Shown: piece by piece, positions 27,601-36,403 of the stretch | Position numbering within the stretch: the stretch's first letter is position 1 | How the letters are laid out: the number at the start of each line of letters is the position of its first letter | Origin: Methanosphaera sp. BMS | GTDB taxonomy: Archaea; Methanobacteriota; Methanobacteria; Methanobacteriales; Methanobacteriaceae | Length of the DNA: 64,000 nt | Direction of reading: 5' to 3' | Assembly (NCBI RefSeq): GCF_003268005.1 | Contig: NZ_CP014213.1 | Span: 1,054,001 to 1,118,000 of the forward strand | Program-made: the position numbers and the translations under genes | Notes under the pieces: model-generated | The model's input: only the letters and a program-made list of their open reading frames with translations | Databases searched by the model: none | Told to the model about the DNA's origin: nothing

Positions 27601-30172
27601 AACAGCCAGCATCATCGATTCAAACAACAACATAGTGCCAAGCGGTAAGTTAGTCTTCAAAATCAATGGAAAGACTATAAAAGATGAAAACAATAAGGTT
27701 TTCTACATAAAAATAGCAGATGGTCAGGCAGTACTTCCATATACATTCACACAGGATGACATCGACAACAATGTATCAATATCAGCAGTATTCAGTGGTT
27801 CAAGCAACTACTACTCATCAACAAGCCAGAAAACATACATCCTCTTTGATGATATGCACGAATCAACACTAACCACCAGTGATATAACCGTATATGCAGG
27901 AGAAACTGTAACATTCACCGCTAAAGTCACAGACTACGGAGAAAACATAAACGCGGGAAAAGTAGTATTCAAAATCAACGGTAAAACAATTAAGGATGAA
28001 AACAACAAGGTAATCTACTCACCGGTTGAAAACGGAATAGCATCATGCGAATACACAATACCAGAAACAATGAAGGCAAAAACATACAACATAACAGCAG
28101 TATTTACTGCAAGCCAGTACAACAGAACAGAAGCAAACGCCCAACTGGTAATTGAAAGTCTACCTGTTGATAATCAGACAGAAAGCAACGAAACCGTACC
28201 AGACAACTGGCATATCATCACAAACAGTAATGTTAACCAGTATATTACGGCCAGCGGATTATCTAGCTTAGTATCTCCTGGAGATACTCTGGATATTAGA
28301 GGTACAATCGATCAACAGCATTCACTCGTAATTAACAAGCCGATAAACATTGTTTCAACAACAAAAGATGCTGTCATAAACCTACACACCGTTGCAGGTA
28401 GCCTTATGGGTGAAGACCCTGGTAACTGTTTTGTCGTAAACAAAGCAGGTTCAGGCTCCAACATAAGCAGCCTATACCTATACAATACCGAATGCTGGAT
28501 ATTCAATACACATGATGTAGTACTACACAACATGACAATGTACGTTAAAGACCAGCGTGTAGGTAGCGGTGTAGGACAAACCGCAATCAGATACTCCGAC
28601 AACATTACCCTAGATTCATGTTTCATCTACACCGAAAACAACGGTGGAAGTACATCCATGGCACTTACAGGAACAAGCAACATACTCATAAAAAACACCA
28701 CAATACAGGGAGCATACGGTTCAGGTCAAGTCGGTAACATATTATACCTTGGAAACAGGTATAACACGGGTGACAAACCAGGTGACTTCACATTAGGCGT
28801 TGATACAAATATTACAATCGTAAACTCCACATTACTAGGTGATTGTAGAGGACCAATAACCGTATTGACATATTACGGTTCAGCAACCAACGTAACATTC
28901 ATAAACAATACAATCGATGTTAATGGTAGCTATGGACAACTGGATACCGGATCAAACGGTATTGCTACAGGAAATAAATTCTATGGTGAAGGTAGTATGG
29001 TTGTAAGAGCAAATGCTCATGCATATGATAATGTATTCTATGGAAGTGGTACGACAACAGTATATGCAAACAGTAACCTCTACAACAATACCCTCAACAA
29101 ATTAATCGTTGCAGGAACAAACCAGGTTATAGAACATAACACAATTAGTAGTGTTGAACTTGGATCAGGTAGTTATATGCCTGATAATTCAGTACTGGCA
29201 TACAACAATATTACCGGCAGCATTAGCAGTAAAGGTTCTTCAAGAACAAAACTCAATAATAACATTACAATAAGAAACAACAATATCGGCGGTAGCATAA
29301 CACTCACATACACAACAGCACACGTCATTGAAAACAACAACATGACCGGTACAATCAGTATAACCTCATACGCTGGAAATACGATAATCAGAAACAACAC
29401 GATTATTACTACAAGCCAATATGCAGTTACTGTCGCAAATGCTTCAACCCAGGTAATAGACAATTACTTAGTATCCAACAACAACCAGTTATTCGGTAAC
29501 TCTGCAGTTTCAGATACAACCCACAATGCAATCATTGCCAACAACAGCCCAGCTAGTGAATTCTACACTCATATAGTATTTGAGGAAGTCACAGGTATTG
29601 TTGGTGAAAACATAAATGTTGCCATGTACGTTACCAATGATAACGGTGAAAATACCGATGGTGCAATATGCCTGAAAGTCAATGATGAACTGTTGTATGA
29701 TGAAGATGGAAACATTATCGTATTGGAAGTAGCTGGTGGATTTGCAATGCTTGATAACTACATCATACCTACCCAGTGGCTAAAATCCGATACCATATTA
29801 ACAGCATTATTCACAAACGGAGTATACAGTATTAGCGAAAGCACTTCAATGAACATTGAGAAAATGGATGCATGCGTTGAAATTACCACCGAAGACCTAA
29901 CTGTAGCAGCAGGCAGTCAAATCACATTATCAGCAAGAGTAACTGATAGTAACGGTGAAGCAATTAACGGTCAGCTGGCATTCAAACTCAACGGCAACAC
30001 AATCGAAGACAATGATGAAAAACTCATATTCGTAGATGTGGTCGATGGAATCGCAACGTATGAATACACCTTACCAAGTGATATGACCTCTGGTACATAC
30101 ACTTTAACGGCTGTATTTGAAAACGCATACTATCTACGCAGTGATGACAGTAGAACTTTGACAATAGAATAG
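24605..30172 (+). CDS. Giant adhesin-like surface protein 3 (Ig-like repeats plus beta-helix)
   Basis: An 1,855-residue secreted paralogue. The ATG at 24605 is preferred over the TTG at 24596 by alignment with adhesin 2. The signal peptide is residues 1-28 (LLFALLLILASGITTAA). A divergent N-terminal domain covers about 90-195 (EGTVTANASSGYAGEKV region), Ig-like repeats run to about 1195, an Asn-rich linker follows (SLPVDNQTESNETVPD), then the beta-helix at about 1200-1655 and two Ig-like repeats ending SRTLTIE. It is the most diverged of the three, although some blocks match adhesin 1 exactly. Predicted role and location are as for its paralogues; the binding partner is unknown. Its stop lies in the same kind of hairpin, here with a GAGA loop. 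Confidence 0.88.
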   Translation: MNKKLKHSSIFLLFALLLILASGITTAADVDNDNTDISDNIITETVDDSASSTPQATDNNNNIETKTIKKADSYDTYTTTASESNGLVKEDKNLKTSVREGTVTANASSGYAGEKVNLHITAGGTALSSTSYTFVVTVKLNDTLYYTGNHKVTSARNGDLTWTVPDVNPGTYTLYMEWNYNNGFRGAYGTTQFTVLKDALETKISEVPTVSGEAGNTILPITVTTTNGAAITGSSTITVKDADTTLIEDYSIENGVANVSVPTTRTGEYELTVTFAGNGNYSECTGTIPVSVSKATTTLIVDQDDEGIYEVINVLNNTLLTGKLIQTSNNATLNNKELTINIDGVDYIVTTDDEGKFIYKYPVTQLAESVPVSIKFAGDDLYIASEEISGTFDIESLDCQIILDEDPLSEVNETTTISGKVTDNYNNPVSNAEVNLQITGVADTVTVTTDEEGKFSYDVEYNDVLEVTVTASMKNQALYEAETATMTFNVVVGPRRTNLTIETGLGTETTIDIVDVTPYFNEVITNGTLIDIFKEPVSDATIKILINGEDYSQTTDSEGKFTLTYNATEGLTPYNIRVEFEGNDAYKPAGEVYTGTFKTEAFDITVTVDENFPEEILIADEVTITGSATLQNQTLKNNEIVLTIDGKKYTTTTDDEGKYSYTYTVLRNGDIPVIANATFANADVKVGQSSFFVAKPAVNIDLDTTEFTTKVYTGITLNGRIYIAQNDTPIEDNLDLRINGKYYSLASDEQGNFNYVFTPEQAGTYEITVSYGNVRYDVQDATAQVNAIQRSAQIVNDKLPIAVKVNDIYTISGSLLDEDDSPIANAEVVFKINDETFTNTTDENGRYAYNYQTTKKEDNNQYEVSYSGDNNYVYAKNYVGSFFDVEAASAEISLYAENTSVNVATTLSGTVSDKNDNYLKNINVVIIIKNKQIQTTTNNEGMFTAEYTPTKIGEHVVRATIVDDNYLEESVETTFNSEKVETTTVINTVRVNENLEANLTASIIDSNNNIVPSGKLVFKINGKTIKDENNKVFYIKIADGQAVLPYTFTQDDIDNNVSISAVFSGSSNYYSSTSQKTYILFDDMHESTLTTSDITVYAGETVTFTAKVTDYGENINAGKVVFKINGKTIKDENNKVIYSPVENGIASCEYTIPETMKAKTYNITAVFTASQYNRTEANAQLVIESLPVDNQTESNETVPDNWHIITNSNVNQYITASGLSSLVSPGDTLDIRGTIDQQHSLVINKPINIVSTTKDAVINLHTVAGSLMGEDPGNCFVVNKAGSGSNISSLYLYNTECWIFNTHDVVLHNMTMYVKDQRVGSGVGQTAIRYSDNITLDSCFIYTENNGGSTSMALTGTSNILIKNTTIQGAYGSGQVGNILYLGNRYNTGDKPGDFTLGVDTNITIVNSTLLGDCRGPITVLTYYGSATNVTFINNTIDVNGSYGQLDTGSNGIATGNKFYGEGSMVVRANAHAYDNVFYGSGTTTVYANSNLYNNTLNKLIVAGTNQVIEHNTISSVELGSGSYMPDNSVLAYNNITGSISSKGSSRTKLNNNITIRNNNIGGSITLTYTTAHVIENNNMTGTISITSYAGNTIIRNNTIITTSQYAVTVANASTQVIDNYLVSNNNQLFGNSAVSDTTHNAIIANNSPASEFYTHIVFEEVTGIVGENINVAMYVTNDNGENTDGAICLKVNDELLYDEDGNIIVLEVAGGFAMLDNYIIPTQWLKSDTILTALFTNGVYSISESTSMNIEKMDACVEITTEDLTVAAGSQITLSARVTDSNGEAINGQLAFKLNGNTIEDNDEKLIFVDVVDGIATYEYTLPSDMTSGTYTLTAVFENAYYLRSDDSRTLTIE

Positions 30173-30184
30173 AGATATTCTATT
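30163..30184 (+). terminator. Stop-codon hairpin with GAGA loop, adhesin 3
   Basis: AATAGAATA-GAGA-TATTCTATT keeps the 9-bp stem of the other two genes. The loop has changed from GAAA to GAGA and so remains a GNRA tetraloop. A T-rich stretch follows. Confidence 0.6.
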
Positions 30185-30332
30185 TTCTTCTTATTTTTTT
30201 TCACTTTTATGACCTCCAATTAGGATACTATTTTTATATTACTTTAATACATCTGCCAACACAATCAAAATTTTAAAATATGTCAAGACATAAATATACT
30301 ATCATATAATTAAATACTTTGAGTCTAATTAC

Positions 30333-31892
30333 ATGATTGAAGAATACAATACCGTTATAAAAAATCCGCGTAAGGTCATTACCCGTTATGCCTCATGTTA
30401 TCCCAATATCTACAGGGTTGCCATGAGTTCACTGGGTTACCATATTATATATGATTACCTGAATGAACGTGAGGACATCTACTGCGAACGTGTTATCTAC
30501 CCACAGACTAAGAGTATTGAAACCCGCACTTCCCTTTCAGAATTTGACATTGTCGGCTTTACCCTTCAGTTTGAACAGGATTACCTTAACATGATAGACA
30601 TGTTAAAGCGTAGCGGCATACCCCTCTTATCAAAAGACCGAAAACCACATCATCCATTGGTCATTGCAGGCGGTCCATGTGCGGCTTCAAATCCGCTTCC
30701 CATATCCAATTTTGTAGATTTCTTCGCAGTCGGTGACGGTGAATTGATGCTTGATGAGATTGTTAATATAAGACAGGACACCAATAATCCAAGGGCTGAC
30801 ATATTTGACTTTCTGGAAGTGCCCGGCGTTTACATTCCAGGTCAGAAGGTAAAGCTTCAGCAGGTAAGAAATATGCAGAAGGCACATCGTCCAATCTATC
30901 AGATTGTTACAAAGACCGATAATCCAAAGTTTATGCCCGCTTTTGGTGATAATGCATTCCTACTTGAGGTTTCACGTGGATGCAGTCGTGGATGCAGGTT
31001 CTGTATGAGCGGTTGCATGTACCGTCCAAGACGTGAGGTAAAACTGGAGACACTGGTGGATACCGCCATTAAGACAAGACATGTAACGGGCCATGACAAG
31101 GTAGCGTTAATTGGTGAGGCCGTAAGTGACTACAGCAGAATTGAAGACTTATGCAGCATACTGTCCGAGGAGGGATTTCAGATAGCCACACCTTCCCTGA
31201 GGGTGGAAAGCGTGAGTGATGAACTGCTTGAAATCTTAAAGGATAGTGGTTTGAAGACAATTACCATAGCACCGGAGACCACACAGAATCAGAGATGGAA
31301 ACTTAACAAGCCGATGAGTGATCATCAGATACATCATACGATTGACCGTGCCATTAACCTGAAGTTAAAGGTTAAGATGTACCTGTTGTTGGGTACACCC
31401 GGCGAGACAAAGGAGGACGTTCTGGAATTGGTTAACTTCATAAGGGGCATTACCAGTCGTGGCGTCAGGTACAATACCGTCAAGACCAGCGTTAATCCAC
31501 TTATTCCAAAGCCGCATACGCCTTTGCAGTGGATGAAATTTGACTATGATGACCTCTTTGACAAGTTCAAGAAGTACAGTACCCGGCTTAAGTATTCACA
31601 TAAGCAGGAAAATCTAAAGAAAGCCACCATGCAGTATGTATTGACCAATTCGGGCGGTGAATTAAATAAGTTGCTCATGATTGGTGACAGGATACAGTTT
31701 AAGGACTGGTATAAGCTGGCCGTTAACATAAACAATATCAAGCAAAACAGCGAGTATGCACTTCCATGGCACGAAATTGACGTGGGGGTAAGCAACAAGT
31801 TTCTAAGGGCCGAATATGACAGGGTTCAATCCGGCCAGATTACTCCATGGTGTGAGGAGGATGGCTGTCACGGATGTGGAGCCTGTATGTAA
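30333..31892 (+). CDS. B12-binding-domain radical SAM protein
   Basis: A 519-residue cytoplasmic enzyme. Residues 1-185 resemble the cobalamin-binding fold found in front of many radical SAM enzymes (DIVGFTLQFEQDYLN, then VIAGGPCAASNPLP). The radical SAM core starts with the cluster motif SRGCSRGCRFCMSGC near residues 214-228 (CxxxCxxC), followed by IAPETTQNQR and MYLLLGTPGETKEDV strands. The C-terminus ends in a second Cys cluster (C-x4-C-x2-C-x2-C in CEEDGCHGCGAC), which could hold an auxiliary iron-sulfur cluster. It probably performs a methylation or other radical step on an unknown substrate. The gene stands alone between adhesin genes, with no partner pointing to a pathway. Confidence 0.82.
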   Translation: MIEEYNTVIKNPRKVITRYASCYPNIYRVAMSSLGYHIIYDYLNEREDIYCERVIYPQTKSIETRTSLSEFDIVGFTLQFEQDYLNMIDMLKRSGIPLLSKDRKPHHPLVIAGGPCAASNPLPISNFVDFFAVGDGELMLDEIVNIRQDTNNPRADIFDFLEVPGVYIPGQKVKLQQVRNMQKAHRPIYQIVTKTDNPKFMPAFGDNAFLLEVSRGCSRGCRFCMSGCMYRPRREVKLETLVDTAIKTRHVTGHDKVALIGEAVSDYSRIEDLCSILSEEGFQIATPSLRVESVSDELLEILKDSGLKTITIAPETTQNQRWKLNKPMSDHQIHHTIDRAINLKLKVKMYLLLGTPGETKEDVLELVNFIRGITSRGVRYNTVKTSVNPLIPKPHTPLQWMKFDYDDLFDKFKKYSTRLKYSHKQENLKKATMQYVLTNSGGELNKLLMIGDRIQFKDWYKLAVNINNIKQNSEYALPWHEIDVGVSNKFLRAEYDRVQSGQITPWCEEDGCHGCGACM

Positions 31893-31916
31893 TAAGATTA
31901 ATCCATCAAACAACAT

Positions 31917-31926
31917 CCCCCCCCCC
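31917..31926. repeat. Ten-base poly-C tract
   Basis: A run of ten C residues followed by TCCC in otherwise very AT-rich DNA. It lies 24 bases after the radical SAM stop and about 225 bases before the fourth adhesin start. Such tracts slip easily during replication. Confidence 0.8.
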
Positions 31927-32151
31927 TCCCTTTTAAATATGAAATTACTATTTTTAATCATCAATTCCATTTTATAATTTTTTTTAGATAATCATAAGCG
32001 ATTGTTATAACAATGAATATACGGCAATCCTGGAAGTATTGAAATTAAAAGACATGTCCATTAACTCAATGCGTTCTAATTACAATTTTCAGTAGAATTA
32101 TTAATATCAAAGAACAAAAATATTATTATAAAAATATATGGATGGTGAACT

Positions 32152-34419
32152 ATGAATAATAAAAAAGTTATTTCCTTGTTCATATTTTGTTTAATCCTCA
32201 TTGTAGGTGTTAGTGCAGTTTCAGCAAGTGACGCTAATCAAACAGATGATAATATGCAAGATACACTAACACAATCACATGAGGTTAATGAGGATATCAA
32301 GGATGTACAGGCAAGTAATTTAAATGATAATAAAGAAAAGAACATTAAAACGGCAACAAAAACTGTTTCAACATATAATCAACTTAAAACAGCCATGACT
32401 GCTGTTGATGACAATAAGATAATAAACATGCAGAAAGGTACATATGCCATTACAAGTCCCATTTCACTTACGGGTAAAATAGACAATATAACAATCAATG
32501 GTAACGGTGCAGTAATTGACGGTCAGAACAAGTATCAATTCCTGACGTTTAACGGTAAGAGAAACATTACGATAAATGACCTTACAATTAGAAATACCAA
32601 AGCTACCGATCAGGCTGCTGGTATTGCGATGACAGGAGTATCCAGTTTAAAGTTGAATAACGTTAACTTTACCCATAACGTTGCAGCAGGCAGAGGTGGA
32701 GCAATAACCAATAGGGGAGAATTAACCATCAACAACTGTGTATTCACACAAAATACCGCCCAGCAGGGTGGTGCCATATGGAGTACCGGTGAGTATGGTG
32801 GAAGCATGACCATTACAAACAGTAAATTCATAGCCAACAGTGACAGTACCAAAGCAGACTTTGATCGTACAGGCGTAATTTACATGTTAAATGGTGGAAG
32901 CATAACCATTACAAATAACGTATTTGAAAACAATGACGGCAGAGCAATCCACAACTTCCTAAAAACCAAGGCGACCATTACAAACAACATCTTTAAAAAC
33001 TCAAGGATGAACGTTCCATCAGGTACCATTCGTGGATCTGTTATCGATAACTTTGAAGCTGACATGACCTTAAGCAACAATATATTTGACAATATTAACG
33101 CCACTGCCCAACAAGTTAACGGTGGATTAATATATTGTGAGATAGGTAATGTGAAAATTGAAAACAACATTTTCAAAAATGTCAACTCACAGTCAACAGG
33201 CCAAACCAATGGTGGAATCTTATTCAACAGGAATACGACAACACTTGTTAACAACAACACATTCAACAACAAGGATACATCAAATAAGGTAAACGGTGCA
33301 ACTTTATACAACAACATCGGTACCATAACTGTTACAAACAACACATTCAATACAAACATTGCATCCAAAGGTGAAGTAAGGGGCAGCGTGTACAATGATA
33401 TCAGTTCTGAAGGAAAAACCGTGATGAATGCCGGCGGTAATGACTTTGACAACGTTAAAGCTACAGGTTCCAAAATATACACCAAGGAGATATATAACCT
33501 TGGAACATTAAACAACATAACATATCCTACAAGATATCAGATTATAGTCAATGCTCCTAAGACAATAGCAACAGGTCAGACCGCCAAGATTAATATTACA
33601 GTTTTAAATAACCGCAACAAACCTGTAAATACTAATGTAATTCTTAAGGTTAACGGACTTACACAAAAAGATAAGACCGGAAATCCGATTATTGCCGTTA
33701 AAGATGGTAAGGCTACATATGATTTACCGCTTGCAGGTTACTCCGGTAAAACTTATAATATCAGCGTTCTCTGTACGGATACTAAAATCCTGAGAAGTGA
33801 AAATTCTACCAACATGACAGTTCTCAGAGGTCAATGTGTCCTTGATCCTATCACGGTTAACACAACAAGTGAAGGCATAATTACAATCAACAGGGTAATT
33901 AAGGATACCTATGGAAATGTCATCTCAGGAAATACCCAAGTGGCTATTAAGTTAGGTGACAGGACAGTTCTTACTACAAGAATATCCAATGGAGTACTCA
34001 ACGTAAAAGTTAAGGTTCCATACCTTCCACCGGGTGAAAACAAGTTTAGAATCATTCTAGGTGAAAACTACAGGTATGAATCAAAAATCATAAACAATAC
34101 GTTAAATATTCATAAACAAAATGTAACAGCAACAATAGCTCCTATTAAGGCTAAAGCTGGGGATAAAATTACGATTAAAACCACATTGCTAAATAGTGAA
34201 ACAAAAACCAATGTCATTAGTGGTAAATTCTCATATAAATTGGATGCTAAGACCATCGTATCCAACACCACATTGGAAGTTAAGAATGGCATAGCTTTGA
34301 TGGATTATACCTTACCAAATGACATAACGGCAGGTCTTCATTATATTACAATAGTATATGCTGGTAACACTCAATCAAATACATTAAGGTATGATGCTAA
34401 GGCATTGACCATAGAATAA
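32152..34419 (+). CDS. Adhesin-like surface protein 4 (beta-helix plus Ig-like repeats)
   Basis: A 755-residue secreted protein, shorter than the other three and of different domain order. The signal peptide is residues 1-25 (KKVISLFIFCLILIVGVSAVSA). An Asn/Asp-rich linker follows to about 75, then a right-handed beta-helix at about 80-460 with many NNxF and NNTF rungs typical of chlamydial-type and NosD-like adhesins (AAGRGGAITNRGEL, QQGGAIWSTGEYGG). Three Ig-like repeats cover about 460-755 and end in AKALTIE, the same kind of tail as the giant proteins. No C-terminal membrane helix is present. GGTGA lies five bases before the ATG. The leader does not share the promoter box of adhesins 1-3. 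Confidence 0.86.
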   Translation: MNNKKVISLFIFCLILIVGVSAVSASDANQTDDNMQDTLTQSHEVNEDIKDVQASNLNDNKEKNIKTATKTVSTYNQLKTAMTAVDDNKIINMQKGTYAITSPISLTGKIDNITINGNGAVIDGQNKYQFLTFNGKRNITINDLTIRNTKATDQAAGIAMTGVSSLKLNNVNFTHNVAAGRGGAITNRGELTINNCVFTQNTAQQGGAIWSTGEYGGSMTITNSKFIANSDSTKADFDRTGVIYMLNGGSITITNNVFENNDGRAIHNFLKTKATITNNIFKNSRMNVPSGTIRGSVIDNFEADMTLSNNIFDNINATAQQVNGGLIYCEIGNVKIENNIFKNVNSQSTGQTNGGILFNRNTTTLVNNNTFNNKDTSNKVNGATLYNNIGTITVTNNTFNTNIASKGEVRGSVYNDISSEGKTVMNAGGNDFDNVKATGSKIYTKEIYNLGTLNNITYPTRYQIIVNAPKTIATGQTAKINITVLNNRNKPVNTNVILKVNGLTQKDKTGNPIIAVKDGKATYDLPLAGYSGKTYNISVLCTDTKILRSENSTNMTVLRGQCVLDPITVNTTSEGIITINRVIKDTYGNVISGNTQVAIKLGDRTVLTTRISNGVLNVKVKVPYLPPGENKFRIILGENYRYESKIINNTLNIHKQNVTATIAPIKAKAGDKITIKTTLLNSETKTNVISGKFSYKLDAKTIVSNTTLEVKNGIALMDYTLPNDITAGLHYITIVYAGNTQSNTLRYDAKALTIE

Positions 34420-34616
34420 TCCCTCCCATTAATCTTTTTTTTTCAATCGATAATTTATTTAAACAACATCTTCCATCATTGCCGATATCTTAAGTTACAG
34501 GTCAATCTCATTTTTTAAAAAGTGTGTTCCTTATTCATTCATATTCCCTTTAAATTTAATAATCTATAAAAAGATAAATATATAATAATTATCAATTAAT
34601 TAAAGAGGTTATTCAT

Positions 34617-35729
34617 ATGGATTATCAAGCAGACAGAGTAAAAAATATTAATCTTTCACAGGTACGTAAAATGTTTGAAATGGCAAGTCCCACGGCAATA
34701 AATCTGGCTCTTGGAGAGCCTGACTTTGATACGCCACCGCATATCATAGATGCTCTTAAGGATGCCCTGGACAATAATTACACCCATTACTCCCAGAATA
34801 AGGGAGAACCTGTTTTACGTGAATCAATCGCCAAGAAACTAAAAAAGGACAACAACATAAATGTTGACGGTGATGACGTTATAGTAACAGTTGGAGCAAG
34901 CGAAGCATTATATTCAAGCATCCAGGCATTGATTAATCCAAAAGATGATGTTTTAATACAGGATCCGGCATTCTTATCATACAGGGAGTGCATCACACTG
35001 GCCGGTGCCAATGCAATACCAGTCAAGTCAACATACGAGAATGAGTTTAAGACAAAGGTTGAGGATATAGAGGAGGCCATTACACCCAACACAAAGGCCA
35101 TGATAATCAATTCCCCTTCAAATCCTACCGGGGCAGTTCTTGAAAAGGAGGATGTTAAATCAATAAGTGACTTTGCAACGGATAATGATATCATTATCTT
35201 CTCTGATGAGATATATGAAAAGATTATCTATGGCAGGAATCATTACAGCTTCCAATCATACTGTGACAATACTGTCACAATCAATGGTTTCAGTAAGGCT
35301 TATGCCATGACCGGTCTTCGTATCGGCTACTGTACATCACGGCCTGAAATAATGGAGGAGATTCTTAAGGTTCATCAGTATAACATTGCATGTGTTGATA
35401 CGGCAACACAGATTGCCGCCAATGTAGCTCTTACATCCAGCCAGAAATGTGTAAGTGATATGACGGCTGAGTTTAGAAAAAGAAGGGATTTGGTTGTTAA
35501 TTCATTGAATGATATGGGCCTTGACTGTCATATGCCTGATGGGGCTTTCTACGTATTCTTCCACCATGACAATCCTGAGGAGTTTGTAGAGAAGGCCGTC
35601 GGTGAAGATGTTATCATGGTCCCGGGTAGGGCTTTCGGTTCACAGGGTGAGAAATTCATAAGAATATCCTATGCTCAAAGTTATGAAAACCTCAAATTGG
35701 CTATGGAAAGATTGGAGAAAATTGTATAA
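34617..35729 (+). CDS. Class I/II PLP-dependent aminotransferase (aspartate aminotransferase-like)
   Basis: A 370-residue cytoplasmic enzyme of fold type I. Visible features are NLALGEPDFDTPPHI near the start, SPSNPTGAV near 165-173, FSDEIYEKIIYG near 195-206 with the conserved Asp and Tyr, and the PLP-lysine motif NGFSKAYAMTGLRIGY near 222-237 (Lys in SKAY). A C-terminal Arg in KFIRISYAQS would bind the substrate carboxylate. Length and motifs fit the aspartate aminotransferase Igamma group, but related enzymes act on aromatic amino acids, alanine or kynurenine, so the substrate is not certain. AGAGGTTATTCAT precedes the ATG. There is no operon partner. Confidence 0.87.
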   Translation: MDYQADRVKNINLSQVRKMFEMASPTAINLALGEPDFDTPPHIIDALKDALDNNYTHYSQNKGEPVLRESIAKKLKKDNNINVDGDDVIVTVGASEALYSSIQALINPKDDVLIQDPAFLSYRECITLAGANAIPVKSTYENEFKTKVEDIEEAITPNTKAMIINSPSNPTGAVLEKEDVKSISDFATDNDIIIFSDEIYEKIIYGRNHYSFQSYCDNTVTINGFSKAYAMTGLRIGYCTSRPEIMEEILKVHQYNIACVDTATQIAANVALTSSQKCVSDMTAEFRKRRDLVVNSLNDMGLDCHMPDGAFYVFFHHDNPEEFVEKAVGEDVIMVPGRAFGSQGEKFIRISYAQSYENLKLAMERLEKIV

Positions 35730-35766
35730 CTATCTAAAAAAGGGTATGGGTGGTTATAGTTTAGGA

Positions 35767-36285
35767 TTACTTCCAATCCTTTAATTTTTTTAGTATTTCC
35801 TTTAATTTTTCTATTATCAGTAGGGAATTCTTTTCATTGTTTTCATATATGCTTATTTTTTCCTCGTATATTTCTACCAGTGGCAGGCACTCCTCGAAGA
35901 AGTCACTGTCCATGTACTGTGACCTGTAGAATTTAAGTGTTCTTTGGGTATTGTTTAAGTCACGTTTGTTCTTGATGATGTATTTTTCCAACACCTGTAT
36001 TTCATCTAATGCATCCTGTTTGATTTGTACATAGTTTCGATAGACTTCATTTATATTGCTTTTGAAATATCGTGGCAGATCTTCAATTTCTATGTTGAAG
36101 TCATTACTGCTTTCCTGCAGGAACTTTACCAGATCATCATAAAATTTAGAGTATCCTTCTATTGCATCGGTTAATTCTTTTTCTTCTACATGTAATGTTT
36201 CTAACTCTTTATTTTCCTTTTTAATACGTTGCTGTACTTCTTTTTGAGCTTTGGATAAGAATTCTTTTTCTGCATTAGATGTCAT
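35767..36285 (-). CDS. Coiled-coil protein of unknown function
   Basis: A 172-residue, highly charged helical protein. The ATG at 36285 (MTSNAEKEFLSKAQ) is preferred over the GTG at 36297, because GTGGGAT in the extra codons serves as the ribosome site. Heptad-like Leu/Ile spacing with Lys and Glu runs from residue 5 to about 50 and again from about 85 to the end, separated by a less regular segment (YPSKFY-like aromatic region and DLPRYF). There is no signal peptide, membrane helix or recognised domain. It converges with the aminotransferase gene. I do not recognise the family; a structural or scaffold role is only a guess. Confidence 0.65.
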   Translation of the reverse strand: MTSNAEKEFLSKAQKEVQQRIKKENKELETLHVEEKELTDAIEGYSKFYDDLVKFLQESSNDFNIEIEDLPRYFKSNINEVYRNYVQIKQDALDEIQVLEKYIIKNKRDLNNTQRTLKFYRSQYMDSDFFEECLPLVEIYEEKISIYENNEKNSLLIIEKLKEILKKLKDWK

Positions 36286-36403
36286 AAATAATCCCACATT
36301 TATATCTGTTATTTAATAATTTATTTTAAATAGTATAAATGTTTTTTAGAGAAAAAACTGGAATGATAAACAGGATTAAAAAATTAGTTTGTAAAGTAAA
36401 AAG

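Noticed and set aside
10413-30172. CRISPR-like or tandem DNA repeats in the adhesin region
   Set aside because: The repetition is coding (Ig-like domains and beta-helix rungs), with no uniform short repeat and unique spacer structure.
32880-33518. 212-residue leftward open frame
   Set aside because: Antisense shadow of the adhesin 4 beta-helix repeats; hydrophobic low-complexity translation with no homology recognised.
34617-35729. Aminotransferase as a 2-aminoethylphosphonate transaminase for the phosphonate cluster
   Set aside because: It is 14 kb away on the other strand and its motifs fit the aspartate aminotransferase group; AEP transaminases are of a different subgroup.
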